This document shows positions 19,907-32,509 of a stretch of 64,000 nt of DNA, one piece after another. A model generated the notes under the pieces. The model was not told the DNA's origin. It made no database searches and saw only the letters and a list, made by a program, of their open reading frames with translations. The DNA lies in assembly GCA_036346205.1 (NCBI GenBank), contig JARFJB010001911.1, positions 717,001-781,000 on the forward strand, given 5' to 3'. Numbering within the stretch: position 1 is the first letter of the stretch; each line of letters starts with the position of its first letter. The position numbers and the translations under genes are program-made. Source of the DNA: Vesta saturnalis. Taxonomy: Eukaryota > Arthropoda > Insecta > Coleoptera > Lampyridae.

Positions 19907-22227
19907 TGTTACGTGTTTATCGCGAATAACGTGTATTTTCGATAACTTCCGTCACTTTATTTTAATGAATGAACTAATTAGTTACATCTAAATAAATATT
20001 TCCTTATTCGTTGGTGGAATGTTTTTAATTGCGTACCTCAAAAATTATTTTTCGCATCTCTACAGTTAAACTAATTTATTTAACGTACACATCTTTTTTA
20101 TTCCTTTATAGATATAAGTTGCGCCATCTCGAAGATTTAGGGTCATTTAATAAAGTTTGAAAAGGAATCTTGTTTTTAAAAGACAACAATGGGATATCTG
20201 TAAAATTTATTTATCAAAAATTTGGTTTTAACATTCTTATCTAGTTTGAATAGTTTTGACAGGTTTGCAATATTGCTTTTGTTAGGGCGTTGTTCCTGAT
20301 CTTTCTTTTACTTAAGACGCCATTTTCCGATGGGAGATTGATCTTCAAGAAAAATTTTTCCTTCCGTTTATAAGATGTTTAAGCATCGTTTCTTTGGAAA
20401 ATTTTTCATATAAGGTAATGGTTTTTGGTATAAAACCTTACTGACGCTTTACACGCGGATCTTATTGAAATTTTCAATCTTCATATCCTCGGGTAAGTTT
20501 AACACATGTTCGACAACTTTTAGTAAATCGATTCTTTCATTTAGGCACTTTCACACGATTAATTAAATTTATAACATAGGTCTGTTGAAACGAAATCATC
20601 GCTATCGGCTCTAAACATCTAAAAAGAGGTATGCTTGTATAAGATAATTAGTAACGTACTTACTTGTATCACTTTCAGCGCCTTGATACCGGCGAAATAA
20701 ACAGCTATTCTTTATTTATATACATAACTAGCAAATTGGAATGCACTACCGATCACCTCCGTACCCATTCCTACTGGAATGCTGGCTCTTAACTACTGAT
20801 TAGCTGTCTTGGTTCCACAAAGTAACTACCACCTTCGAAACACGAAGGGCATTTACAGTTTGGTAATTCTTCATCAAAGGTCAGAATTCTTTATTATTCA
20901 ATATACACAGGATTTGTGTAATGAACAGTGTATTGCTAAAATTAGTACAACAGAGTTAGGTTACATTTGGGGTTCAACCTTATTTACTTACTTGTAACAA
21001 AAAATTTATCATTTATAATAACATTCTTTTACTGGAGGCTAAAGTGGTTGAATAATTTAGAGTTTGATTTGTTCAATTTGTAATTTCTTTCTGCATACAA
21101 AAAGAAGGAAAAAAAAACCACACCTATTATTCACTGGGACGTTGACCTACTTAGTTCACTATCTTCACACGGTAGTTGCGCGTTGAAGCTCCTGTTTTTA
21201 AAATACATTATATACAGGGTGGAACAGATATCGAGGTCGTATGAATTACAGTCATTGTTTGAAACTGTATAGATATTTATATTCAAATTTAGAATTTCTG
21301 TAACTTTTCTGTACTTTGTCTTTCCTTAATATTAATTATTTGTCATTACGGATAATTTTGTTCAGAGCAGGTTTTGCTGTAATAAAAATTTCTGTACTAT
21401 TGAATGTCTTGCTGCCATTCTATGCCTTGCACTGAACAGACTATCCAGATATTTCTATTTAATACCACTTCTTAAGGGTTTTAATAAAATTCAAGAAACC
21501 GAAATTAAAATCATTGGGGATTTAAATTCTATTTTGTGAAACGTAGGCAAGCCGTTTCAAAAATTAAGCACTACTATTTTCATTGTGGATCTATTTTAGA
21601 TCGCACTTTATGGGTTACTTTCGCCCTTTCGGCTGCGATTTGTAAGTACTTACAACCGTCGGGAGCGGCACAATTAACGAAACTTTTCTTTTACATTTAG
21701 GGTTCGATTAACGAACTAAATACATTTAGTTTTTTTTCTTTGTGGGCATCTGCGACGGCTCACCACTTGCCATCGTCAGGGCTGAATTATAATTATGTTG
21801 TAAGTTAAGATTGTTATGAATACTTTGGGGGAAAACTAGCATAGTATCATATTTGTTTACGTTCGATATTTATTCGACAAGTATTAATTTGAGTTTAAAT
21901 TAAATTAAATAAACGATTACTGTGTGGTTGTTCGGGTAAAGTTTGTCTCTCTTTTAAATTGTTCCTTTTTTTGGAGCACTACCTGTTTCAGGTTTTACAG
22001 GGCCTGCCCCTACTCTACTCCTCTTTTCCTTTTCTTTCCTTTTCTCCCTTTCCTGACTAAAACCTGTGGCGCCTATCCTTTAGTGGCTATCTAACCACGT
22101 CCACAACATCGTAGCTAACCTCCAAAACCCCACGCATCCAAGTGCTCTGCGGTCAAACGACCGTACGCAGGAGTTTAGTCGAGTGCACTTTCCAAAAAAT
22201 GTTTACATGCAGGTTAGACATGTAGCA
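19907..22227 (+). repeat. 3' LTR, 2321 bp
   Basis: Begins TGTTACGTG and ends ATGTAGCA, matching 11415-13733 along its length. Differences are scattered substitutions and homopolymer-length changes. It is followed by the second ACCG at 22228-22231. Confidence 0.95.
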
Positions 22228-22231
22228 ACCG

Positions 22232-22624
22232 AACGGTTTACAATGGGAGTTTCTAAATAAAACCGGCTCAATCAAAATTTCAACAGTAACTACCTTCCCC
22301 TCCGATTTCAAAACTAACTATAATTACTCCCAAAAATCAACCCCCGTCTTTCAAAAGTAATAAAAAAACAAGAAACTATTACGTGGGAACATTTTTCACA
22401 TTCCTTTGCTGAACGAAATCTTAATTTTAAAAATATGCATTCGTCTGTAACAAACCCTACATTTAGGTTTCGAGTTTCAGAGTACCAACAAAGACGTCCC
22501 TTGATCTGTGGTATGCTCTGCCGTAATTAATTATTAAATCAGTGACATTTTTACATCAAGAACGCGTATATAGAAATTTTTAACAATTCATCACGCCAGT
22601 TTCGGCAGAACACCTCTTTCTCTA

Positions 22625-22662
<38 letters not shown>

Positions 22663-23880
22663 TTTTTCTGTTCAACCCTTAGTCAAATATCGATTACATA
22701 CGTTCCCACATTTCGTACATAAAACATAAAATAAAATATCACGAAAAACATCTTATTATCAAGACGTTTAAACCCGTAAATTATCCTTTCTATTGCGGTA
22801 ACAATTGCGATTTAAAAATGTTTATTACAATAGTAACATTTTATCGGTCCGCTACCTACAATATTAATTATATTTGAAACATTACTGCTATTATAATATA
22901 AAATACTTTCATAGATTTATTAAATTTTATTTACAACTCTGTACAATCAAATCGTAGTATCCTAAGAATTGTGTATACACCTAATAACTGGTGCTTTTAT
23001 ATGCTAATTGTAGGTAAGTTACCATTAAAAGAGAGAAATGTATGTATATCAAAATACTATACCATTACCCTTTGCTAAGGGTAAAAATGTTAAAAAATAT
23101 GTACCCTTATTATTTTGAAGCCCAAGCTTAATATTATTATGCTTCTGTTTGATGCCGTTTTGCTTCAAAATAGACCGACTTACAAATAATCGATTCAAAA
23201 ATGTAGAATTGTTGCCAGATTTAAGGATACCACTTACACCGTTATCAGTATATTTAAATTACGTCACTTATACACTTCAAGGCGACAGCAACCCCGCGTA
23301 ACAGAGATTGGTTACACTACATAACATTTCTCTGGTAGTTATACATAATAGGGTAAAAATCCTACTTTTTTTACATTGTTTTATACAGAGGGAATCACAT
23401 TAAGCACAACATTTATTTAAAATGGCAAGCTCAAATTGCCATCTGTCTGTTGGATATCAATTTACCACTAATGCCAGTTTTACCGCAACTTTTACATTAA
23501 GGATTCCAATATGTATTTTATATACCAAGTGATTATTTAATACTGATGACATGAATTTCACGCGTACGATTCTAGTTTTTTTACGGTGTTGAATTGGCGG
23601 TTAAATATGTTTAGTAACTTTATTCGTTCTTTTTTGACATCAGTGCCGTCGTTAATTTGTTCTTCTTGTATTTCATTTACTTTTCAAGAATTTATAGGAG
23701 ACACTATACAACGCAAACTATTCCCATATAGCGCAAGGAGTAAAAAAAATTAATTTGCTTTGTTTAGTGTATCGTGAATTTATTAAAGTAAATGATTAGA
23801 TAATGTTTACATCGGATTAATTTGCATTTGTAGGTTAAAAACCTTCTTGAAGATAAAAAAATAAGAATTGCATTTGTAAG
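22232..23880. other. Right flank of the LTR element, no gene recognised
   Basis: AT-rich sequence with no supported coding region. It contains a (TA)n tract at about 22627-22660. The LTR insertion split this locus from 10560-11410. Confidence 0.4.
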
Positions 23881-23884
23881 ACAA

Positions 23885-24350
23885 AACCTACAGGTCGCCC
23901 ATTACTACAAAATGATGAAATGGTAGAAGACGTAAGGCAATGAATGGAAGCAAGTCCAAAAAAAATCAATACGTCAGTTAACTGCTCAAGCTGGTAAGTT
24001 GTCAACGTAGGATAAATTTGTGATACCTACTAACTTTATTTTCAAATTCAACATGCCAACGGATTTTGCGTAAGAGTCTACATATACACCCATACCGGGT
24101 TTCTGCACAGCAACTGCATACTGTTGATAATGAGAATAGGCGTAATTATTGGGATTGGTTTACTGAAAATTTAAATAACGATATTTTAAACGTAATTTTT
24201 ATGATCGATGCCGCATGGTTTCATTTAACTGGCTATACCATAGTCAAAATTATCGAACGTGAGCAACTGAAAACATATTTTGAAAAGGAACATGAAAGAA
24301 CTGCACCCGCAACTCTGGAAAAAATGTTTGACAATAGGTATGAAGCGTAG
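23885..24350 (+). pseudogene. Tc1/mariner (IS630-type) transposase relic
   Basis: DDE/D transposases of this superfamily cut and paste at TA. The helix-turn-helix linker reads GRPLLQNDEMVEDVRQ, a stop, then MEASPKKSIRQLTAQAG at about 23893-23995. After a break comes CQRILRKSLHIHPYRVSAQQ at about 24055-24115, then NRRNYWDWF and FMIDAAWFHLTGY (the first catalytic Asp region; Ala replaces the usual Glu after Asp). The remaining frame to 24350 lacks the second and third catalytic Asp, so the centre has been deleted. The break at 23996-24050 starts with GTAAGT and contains CTAAC but has no clear AG acceptor. It may be a decayed intron. Confidence 0.7.
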
Positions 24351-24520
24351 AGTGGAATTGTGTTTGTAAAACGGGAGATTATTTGTAATTTAAAAATAAA
24401 TTATTAATTTAGAGACTGATACACAACTGGAATAAAATATATGACAATGTTTAATTACCAACCTTTAAAATTTTTGTTTGTGGTTCAAACTCTCATCAGT
24501 ATGTATTAAAGAAGCACCCG

Positions 24521-24572
<52 letters not shown>
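24521..24572. repeat. (TA)n microsatellite abutting a mariner end
   Basis: About 25 TA units ending directly at the terminal CAGGGTGTCTTG of the next element. Confidence 0.95.
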
Positions 24573-24573
<1 letters not shown>

Positions 24574-24812
24574 AGGGTGTCTTGAAAAGAATGGACCATA
24601 CTGCAGGGACACCTTCTCTAGATTAAAATATATCGATTTAAGTCAACTTACCTTAGTACTAAGTTGTCCCTTAAGGCCTTTACAAGATTCATACACTTGT
24701 AGTGGCATGGTCACTACGTATATGAACCATGTGTGGCTACTTAGGCGAATACTGGGCTAGTATTTTCCCCCTCAGAACCCTACCACCGTTCCTTGCGATC
24801 CTATCCTGGCAC
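24573..24812. mobile_element. Truncated mariner-family end, same family as 40517-47390
   Basis: It starts CAGGGTGTCTTGAAAAGAAT and matches the left end of the element at 40517 over about 240 bp. The match includes the SINE-like segment that begins CATACACTTGTAG at the same junction. It breaks off in a (TA)n tract after TATCCTGGC. No transposase is attached. Confidence 0.8.

Positions 24813-24813
<1 letters not shown>

Positions 24814-24899
<86 letters not shown>
24814..24899. repeat. (TA)n microsatellite
   Basis: A long TA tract with slight irregularities at its right edge. Frames of Tyr-Ile repeats over it are artefacts. Confidence 0.95.
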
Positions 24900-24900
<1 letters not shown>

Positions 24901-25389
24901 GTATCTATATAGACATGTTTAAGGTCATTGTGGAGCCCGTACGACATATTAACAGTACGCTCTCAAGCCCGAAAAAACGTTATGATTGTACATGCCACAA
25001 AACGCGTAAATACGAATTTTAGGGTGGGCTCCATAATATACCGTTTATATATGCAGTATATACAGATTGGTTTTTGTGATCACGCTGCAGAGGACGCTTT
25101 TATATACAGCTTGTCTGAATATACTAACATAACCTTGTGTAGCCCAAGTAGTGGCAGCTATGTTCGGGCTCTTAAAGGACTACTTCGTATATTCCATCAA
25201 TGTGAGGTATCTAAGATATTATTGGTTACCTACTTTTGATTTATTTGTGGGTTCAGAAAAATGATGGATTAACGGGATTAAATTCAATATGTTGAAAGGT
25301 GTACCTACTAGATAAATATATTAAATAGGTTCTTTGCAGAAACATTAAAATTTATTTTTTATGTTTTAACGGGTGTATATGTAATATAC
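24900..25389. other. Spacer, no supported gene
   Basis: A 103-codon frame at 24928-25239 has no recognisable motif. Nothing else is seen. Confidence 0.35.
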
Positions 25390-25740
25390 CTGTACGATTT
25401 ATCGTTCCTCGTTCACCGGTTGTCTGTTCTGATTTGACTTGCATCGCTCTTTCAACTCGTTCGAGTTCTAAATCAGATATTGACGCACGATCAGCCATAC
25501 CTACAGTTTAAAAAATCATATAATTGAGAATATACAAAAACACGAATGATTGAAACCTAATGAATATGAAACTATTTCTTTGTTAGAGTCTTGTTCTTTG
25601 TCGACGTCAGATCCTTCTGACTCATCTTCTGACAACTCAATTTCCTCTAAGGTTTTTCCTTTATACTTGCGGCTTTCCCTTTGTTGATTGCCAGGAGGAG
25701 TTTTGACACCTTAGCAGTTTGGTATAATCCTTGAGGTAAT
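25390..25740 (-). other. Two possible coding fragments, unknown
   Basis: On the minus strand a frame at about 25715-25550 is acid-rich (KTLEEIELSEDESEGSDVD). Downstream, a 36-codon frame at 25498-25390 starts MADRASISDLELERVERAMQ. It is bounded by an AG acceptor (TGTAG before GTATGGCT) and a GT donor (ACAG followed by GTATAT). These would be two exons of an unknown gene or transposon. No domain is recognised, and one stop precedes the acidic stretch. Low confidence. Confidence 0.22.
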
Positions 25741-26059
25741 CTAAAATACATGTACTTAAGTTCTGAAAGTTAACTTAAAATAGATGAAAAGAAAACAAAA
25801 ATATGACTGTTGATAAAATTCACGTTTAAATGCATATTGATATTCTTCATATACCTATAATAAGATTCGTGAGTTTTCTTGGTGTAATCCATAAAAGTTG
25901 CAAACTGTTCTATTTCCACGTCTGTGACGTTCAATACTTAAAGAACGCACACTATTTGCTTCCGAAGTCACTTTTGTGCTGGGTTAACCTATGTTTTAGT
26001 TTTTGTGATGTATGTGCAATAAAACACTTCCAACAATCTCCACAATGTATCTTCTATAT

Positions 26060-26216
26060 AACATTATGTTGACATGAAGGCGTAATATCTTTAAAGCTAT
26101 TAAAAGGATTTGTGATGTATCAAAATTAAATTGGGCTAATTTGATAGGTAGATTTTGAGTTTAGCCAACTGTGGTGTCAATCTATCTATGTAAGGGAGTT
26201 CTTTATAAACAGTCTC
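26060..26216. repeat. Direct repeat, first copy (second at 26668-26830)
   Basis: About 160 bp, beginning AACATTATGTTGACAT and including GGCGTAATATCTTTAAAGC and GATAGGTAGATTTTGA. It recurs at 26668-26830 with a few substitutions and small indels. It is non-coding. The spacer between the copies (26217-26667) has no gene. Confidence 0.85.
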
Positions 26217-26980
26217 TGGAAAGCTTATTAAACATTGATCATAAAAAATGTAGGGTTAACTGAAAAACTAACCTCAAATTTGAGGATAATTCTTGGAAAA
26301 GTTACAATGACTATTATCTTTTAAACAAAGAGAGGTATGAAAAAATAAAAAATACTTTTCAACTCCCTTAAGCTTCACCCACAGTGACTTAAACATCTTA
26401 AATGGCAATACCCCACTTGGGACACCTCTATGGAAAGCTTATGCAAAATGCGTTTTAGTTTTCTTTTTTGTTTCTGAAATTTGCGGGTACCATCTTTCAT
26501 CTGGTTCATTTTTAATTTTTTTAAATGATTGGCATAGTGGAAGAAAGAATTTAAATTATTTTTCTTTGTGCTGGTGCTGAAAAAATGTGCTATTTAAGAT
26601 CAGTCCTTACTTTTTTAAAGTCATATGAGACGCTTAACGGGGTTTGTATTTCCTCCGGTTGTTATAGAAAACATTATGTTGTTGACATAAAGGCGTAATA
26701 TCTTTAAAGCTATTAAAAAGAGTTTGTAATGAATCAAAATTAAATTTGGCTAATTTGATAGGTAGATTTTGAATTTAGCCAACTGTGGTGTCAATCTATC
26801 TATGTAAGGGAGTTTTTTATAAATAGTCTGTCCAACATTGGTATTTTTTGGTCGTTGATATATGTGGTTATTCTGATGGCTGAATATAAGTTTGTTGATA
26901 AATATTGACATTGTAAAAAGATTTTTGTTTTTTCTACTTATAACGCCCTATTTAATTGACCGAGTACCCGAGGAAGTTGA

Positions 26981-26981
<1 letters not shown>

Positions 26982-27047
<66 letters not shown>
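26982..27047. repeat. (TA)n microsatellite
   Basis: About 32 TA units. The Tyr-Ile frames across it on both strands are artefacts. Confidence 0.95.
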
Positions 27048-27049
<2 letters not shown>

Positions 27050-27050
<1 letters not shown>

Positions 27051-28790
27051 CTTTTACTACCCATAAACTTGGAATGTGCATGCAAGTTGTACATAACATA
27101 CATTTGGTACATAATTTAAAAGAAAGAATTAACAAAAGCTACTGTAACCAAAACTCATAATGCAAATAATTTTGGAACACATGCATATACATGTAGTGCA
27201 TAAGCAAATATACCCTAAAAACTTGCATTAGAATGCTTTTAAGTAGTACACTAAAATATACATTCAACGCATCTGACAAATGCATATGATTTTTTATTAA
27301 CTTCGTTGCTCATTGTTGATTAGTTTGAGGAAGGTATTGCAACGGGCGTAAACAAGAACCGCTTCCTTTTATTTGTTTACAATCGTCACAAAAGAATAAA
27401 AATTTTTAATAATTTCAAATTTTTAATTTAAATTCGTATTATTTTCGTGAGAACTCAAAATGTTTACCTTTCGATTTATATGTAGTAGTTTCAACTCGCA
27501 AGGATAACATTCAGTAATTTATTTTTAAACGATTTGTTATAAAGTTTCCGTCTGCAAAAATGAAACCTAATAGTTGCTCAATCATTACCTTTCTTATCTG
27601 GTTGCGCCGACTAGCTTACTTATTAAATGCAATGATTATTGTTTATCAATTATTAAAAATACCTTCAAATTGATTTTCATAAAAGCATTTGTAATTTGTA
27701 GCTTTCGTTGAGATTACTTCATTTGGCATTAAATCGTTTAAGGTGCATACTGGTAAATAATAAAATTAAATCCAACGTTAGGTACGCTTATTTAATTCAA
27801 CTGAACTCAAAAATTTACAAATACTTTGTTTACAATAATCAAACAAAAGCAATCCCTTATACTAACTCATACTGATTATTATGATTTTTCATATATCACA
27901 AACGTTTTCTTTAGTACACAAATTCAGCAATCTTACTTGTTATTTTAGATACCGAGGAGTTGATTACCTCGCTGGCACACTGCTGGGTCTGGAGCTGTAT
28001 TTCCTTGTATACCAAATAGATTCTTTGTAAATCTGTCGCTGATTCTGGAAAATTTTAGTCCATTCTTCGCTGAGTCACACGATTACCATTATCTGATTAT
28101 ATTTATAAGTTCTAATTTTCACAACGAAATGCACGCAATGCCAAAGGCAGTTCCGCTACACAGGTTAATATAATTTACCGAAATTTAAACCGTAATGTGT
28201 GTGGCTATTGTGTTTCAGTTACTAATTTATTACTGATTCGATTATTATATTTTATATCGTTCGTTCAATACTCAACTATAATCGTTGGCACATCCAATTT
28301 GCACAAACACGTTTTTAAATTATTGCGTCATATTTCTTCTTATTGCCGATTTAACAATATTCACACTTTTATTCACTTTAACCTTTTATATTTTAATAAG
28401 GACAGTATTCTTATTACTTCCCTATCATAAACTTACTTTTATTTTATTTTCTAATTGCAGAGGGCAGCGTGATTATATTCAAACGCCACCTGAGCCTCTC
28501 TTTGACCAACTCCCAAAATCAACTCACGAACAAAAAATTACAAGTCATTCAAACCACATCTTTCCCTTCCTTCTACAACTCATTTATGCATCCGTACTTT
28601 GCCGCGAACTTTAAATGTTTGTAATTAACACAAATTTTGAAGTAAATTCAAGTCTCATATCAGTATTAAATACACATAAAGTAAACAACAAATAATCATT
28701 TCTTGTTCTATAAAATACGATATAACTATAATATATAATTTAACATAGCACTAAATTTGAAAATTCTCAGACTCCCGTAACAGTATTCAG
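27050..28790. other. AT-rich DNA without a supported gene
   Basis: A 109-codon frame at 28285-28614 follows low-complexity hydrophobic sequence and contains an acceptor-like TTTTCTAATTGCAG at about 28447-28460. No domain was recognised, so it is not annotated as a gene. Confidence 0.35.
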
Positions 28791-28794
28791 TGGC

Positions 28795-29180
28795 AGCCCC
28801 ATCGGGGGTGCAAGAGGTGCACAGCACCCGGGTGCCAGGTCTTAGAGGGCGCCGGTGGCTGCTGCGGTTACGCTCAGTGGGTAGACATTCAATGATTTAC
28901 GATTGGTTTCTTATTTCGTACTGCCTAAATTTTAGCCAACGTAACAACGCATAAAAACTAGAGAAAGGTAGCAAATTTCGATTTTCCCTAAGCTATTGGT
29001 ATTAAAAAGGGTTAGTGCTGCCCTCAGAGGGAGTATGGAAGTGTTTATCCACTGGTTATACTATTTGATTTCCCCGCGTGTCAATAAGGTCAACGAGCGC
29101 CGCGCCGTCTGCTGCCTGAGCCGACACTCGCCAGCACTGCCTGCTATCATCGGGGAGAGATTCCCGAAACTTCGCTCTTC
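28795..29180. other. GC-rich island, possible hAT-type non-autonomous element
   Basis: It begins CAGTGGCAGCCCCATCGGGG and is markedly richer in G and C than its surroundings up to about 29180. The CAGTGGC start resembles hAT termini, but no matching inverted end or 8-bp duplication was found. Classification is a guess. Confidence 0.3.
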
Positions 29181-29271
29181 TCAGTCTATACTTAACTACC
29201 ATATAGCTGTTCCTATTACGCTTGTTCTCGTCTAAGTTGTAGAATATTACTATTTCTGTTAGCTTTATTTG

Positions 29272-29272
<1 letters not shown>

Positions 29273-29354
<82 letters not shown>

Positions 29355-29406
29355 TGTGTCTGTGTCTGTGTGTCTGTGTGTCTGTGTGTCTGTGTGTCTG
29401 TGTGTG
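29273..29406. repeat. (TG)n microsatellite with TGTC variants
   Basis: Around 40 pure TG units, then interrupted TGTC-containing units. The Cys-Val frame across it is an artefact. Confidence 0.95.
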
Positions 29407-29409
29407 TAT

Positions 29410-30850
29410 AAAAAAGTTATTTATGTTTAAATGTTTTGTATCTATTTTTTTATTATTATATATTTTATATATATATTTTTATTTTATATCGTATTAAAAT
29501 CCATATGATAAATAAATTGTTATTAAATTTCTGAAAGGCTGTAAACTGTATATACAAGCACTTCAATTCTTTTTCAAATTTCTTGTTCCACGTATAGAAA
29601 TCTAAAATAATTATAAATTGAATGAAATCCGTCCTCATCACTTATAATTTGTTTTTCATTTGTAGCAACCTTGTAATTACATATTAAAAACTAACCTTGC
29701 TGATCTGTAAAGTATGTAGTTTCTTGAATAAACGAAATAAGTCCACATATTTTAAATAAGTAAGAGTTCTTTACTAGCTGTTTATAAGAAAGCAAATGTT
29801 TCAGTCGGTAACCTAAAGCTAAAGTTAGATTTTTGAAATGTCATGATGTCACAAAAATGCGCATGCCCAACATCACCACACTTACTCTCTGTAAGCGCCG
29901 TGTCAACTCAACAGTGTTTAGTTTTATTAAAGTTATTTTATTTTATTTCCATTTTCATTTATATAAACCGTGTAAATTGTGATGATTAATCAGTGTTGTG
30001 CTTTTAACTGCAATTGCAAGTGGAAGCTAGGAGAAGAATTTTAACTTCGTAGATATGTACTTAACCTAAAATTTGTTTTTTTTTTTAATACTGTAATTTT
30101 ATGTTAAGATTTTCTACCGCAAGAAAGATCTACTCAGTAAATGCCTATATGCTGTTAGAAGAGAAAGACAAAGAACACTGTTATATCTAGCAAGTACATT
30201 GTACGACAAATTTTTACATGAAATTACCGAGCTAGTGGAGTTAAGGTAACACGATCTGCTTAGCATTCGAGGAGTAATGGTTTCGATACTCGTTACCGTT
30301 TATTCTGTATGAAATAAGAGACATGCGCAGTAGTATCATCAGAATTGCAAAGCTCAATTTTTGATATAAATTGTAATTGTCAAAAAGCGTTCTCTAACCT
30401 CGGTTTTTCGCGCTTTTCGAGTTTAGGGTAGCGCGGGATTAACGACCGATTTTTGTTTATTTTTATTTTTTCGAATTTTCTCAAAAAATCTGAAATGTTA
30501 AAGCAAATATTCATAAGAAAATATGTTTAGAATAACTGATATTTTTTGCCAAGTTTATATCCGTAGCATTGGTCAACTAACATAAGTTTTGTGCAAACAA
30601 AACTTTTGGGTCACTTAACCCCCCCATTGAGAGGGTTAAGTGGACCATCTCGAGGGGTTAAGTGGACCTAGGTTAAAGAAAGGTGTTATAATTAAGAATA
30701 TTAGCTAAAAATGTATTTGAGCTGAAAATGACATTTTACTTTATAACAAATAGTTACATAAAAGAAACTAAAACACGAATCCTATTTCTAAATACAAAAT
30801 ACAAGATTAGATTATGCTACATTGTTCAATAAACTGATTACGGCAACACC
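29410..30850. other. Decayed repetitive DNA, no supported gene
   Basis: At 29982 an ATG opens a short frame reading MINQCCAFNCN, which recalls the start of a THAP zinc finger, but it stops after 20 codons. At 30600-30670 the words GGGTTAAGTGGACC and GGTCACTTAACCC recur in both orientations and may be a transposon end. Confidence 0.3.
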
Positions 30851-31790
30851 AACATGTCTTTGAACCACTCCTCACCAAGTTTGCTTGGCGGTGGCAAGAG
30901 CCTCCTCTTTCTTGGTGTTCAAAAACTTATTTGTGCCCTTCACTCTGGTTAAATATGCTACATCGTAACCAGTTGTAAAGATTTTTGTTACTTGTGCAAT
31001 ATAGTGCCTAAAGCTTGATTTGCTATAAACCTTGGCAATGATTTAGGTTCCTATGTCAACAAATTACGGGGTCTCATTACTATCATCTTCATCATCATCT
31101 TCAAAATCAGTAGATTCTTCATGGTTTTCAAATTCTTCTGATTCGGAAGATGATGTGTCAAAAACTTTACGTTTGACACTTTTGCCCTTTAATATCTGTA
31201 AAGGTTTCCCCTGTTCCTCTTTTCGTCTCTTTTTTCTTCTCTGTTCCTTTTTTGCTTCTTTTAGTTTCTTTTTTCTCTCTTTCTAAATTTTCTGCTTCCA
31301 ATTGATTCTTCACAGGAGTGCTTGTTAACAACAATTAATTTCCTTTCTTTCCCCCTTTATTAAATATTTTTCGAGGAGGTGCTTTAGGAAAGGGCTGTAA
31401 TATTTCTGATTGTACAATATCCCCAGATGCTGAAGGTTGTTGGTTACCATCTGGCATGGATATAGGTAACAAAGGCAACATTATTGGCGATATGATGTCT
31501 CCGGATGTTGAAGGCTGCTGGTTATCAACTGACACCGATTGAGTTGACACTGATTTTCTGGTTTGAGTATTAGTTGAAGCAGGCCATAAGGCACTAGCTT
31601 CAGGACTATTATTGGCCTCAGATGTTCGCGGTCTTCGTTTAAGTTACGACCAGGATGCTCACCATCATTACCATAAAATCTACCGCATTTTCTACAATTC
31701 TTTAAACATCCACATTTCAAATTTACAAACAGTACGCATAATCGTACTTTCTGATGGAATTGGCCTGTTTTCAAAGGAAAAAGCAAACCT
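30850..31790 (-). pseudogene. pogo/Tigger-like transposase, C-terminal relic
   Basis: pogo-like DDE transposases end in a low-complexity tail. On the minus strand, a frame at 31550-31335 contains Gln/Pro-rich QQPSTSGD repeats, then LQPFPKAPPRKIFNKGGKKG, which resembles the linker after the pogo DDE domain. A Lys/Arg run and an acidic SSSESEEFENHEE stretch follow at about 31165-31060. Beyond a stop comes a basic segment with FRHYIAQVTKIF (about 30985-30950). Several stops and frame changes exist and the catalytic domain is absent. The call rests on tail composition and order, so moderate confidence only. Confidence 0.5.
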
Positions 31791-31909
31791 GCCCATTATT
31801 TCTCGTGCAGTGCTCCCTGAATAATACTACTTAATAATCTGTATTTTTTCTTGAGTGGAATACATGAGTATCGTGTCGGACTTGCAAAAACACTGATTTT
31901 CAATTCTTG

Positions 31910-32167
31910 TTGGCATCAGCGCTTTTAGTTTGTTGTGTATTCTATCTCACTTGTGAACTGTTTGTACTGTCTTTGTTTTACTTATTATAAGTCAGACCCA
32001 CGATAATATTTTTCCATACCTGTATATAAAATTATTTCGTTGACAGTAGCAATTAAATGTGTCATTGATACTAGCCTACTCAAAAGACGCATGTATGGCA
32101 TCAGCGCTTTTAGTTCGTTGTGTATTCTATCTCATTAGCACGTGAACTGATTGTACTGTCTTTGTTC
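31910..32167. repeat. Pair of about 75-bp direct repeats
   Basis: GGCATCAGCGCTTTTAGTT with about 55 further bases occurs at 31910-31983 and again at 32097-32167, separated by about 115 bp. The second copy runs into a (TA)n tract at 32175. Confidence 0.85.
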
Positions 32168-32173
32168 TTATAT

Positions 32174-32227
<54 letters not shown>

Positions 32228-32509
32228 GGTGTTTCATTAAGGCTGGCCATCATATTTAAGAAACTAGTGGACATAAAAGTGGAGAAAAAATTCATTATAA
32301 AAGTCGCCACGAGAAAATCCTGGAAATTATTTTTAAGTTCCGTAATTCATCGCAAGGGGGCGCAATTGAAAATTAAAAAATAAAATTATAAACTTCTCCG
32401 AAAATTCCCACATTAAGGGATACCTTTGGTAACATCGTTAGAAAGCTTAGACAATTCTGCATCATTTTGGTCTAAGGCTCATTGGCGTACCGACCTTAAT
32501 AAGAGTGAA

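Larger units (their letters stand above)
11415..22227 (+). mobile_element. Complete Ty3/gypsy-type LTR retrotransposon
   Basis: A 10.8-kb unit bounded by two near-identical LTRs that begin TGTTACG and end GTAGCA, flanked by the 4-bp target duplication ACCG (11411-11414 and 22228-22231). Internal order is primer-binding site, gag, protease, RT, RNase H, integrase, a 1.26-kb non-coding stretch and a polypurine tract. RT before integrase is the Ty3/gypsy order. The LTRs differ by roughly 15-20 substitutions and about ten one-base indels by eye over 2.3 kb, so insertion is recent. Gag and pol nevertheless carry single-base indels. Whether those are real or assembly errors cannot be told here. Confidence 0.95.

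Noticed and set aside
24729..25022. Frames with Tyr-Ile runs over TA tracts (also at 26892-27135, 32110-32383, 34554-34793)
   Set aside because: Translation artefacts of (TA)n microsatellites.
28285..28614. 109-codon frame with an acceptor-like site inside
   Set aside because: No domain, hydrophobic low-complexity first half, and no partner exon identified.
29276..29497. Cys-Val repeat frame
   Set aside because: Translation artefact of the (TG)n microsatellite.
29982..30045. Possible THAP zinc finger start (MINQCCAFNCN)
   Set aside because: Only 20 codons before a stop, no splice donor at the expected place and no second part of the domain.
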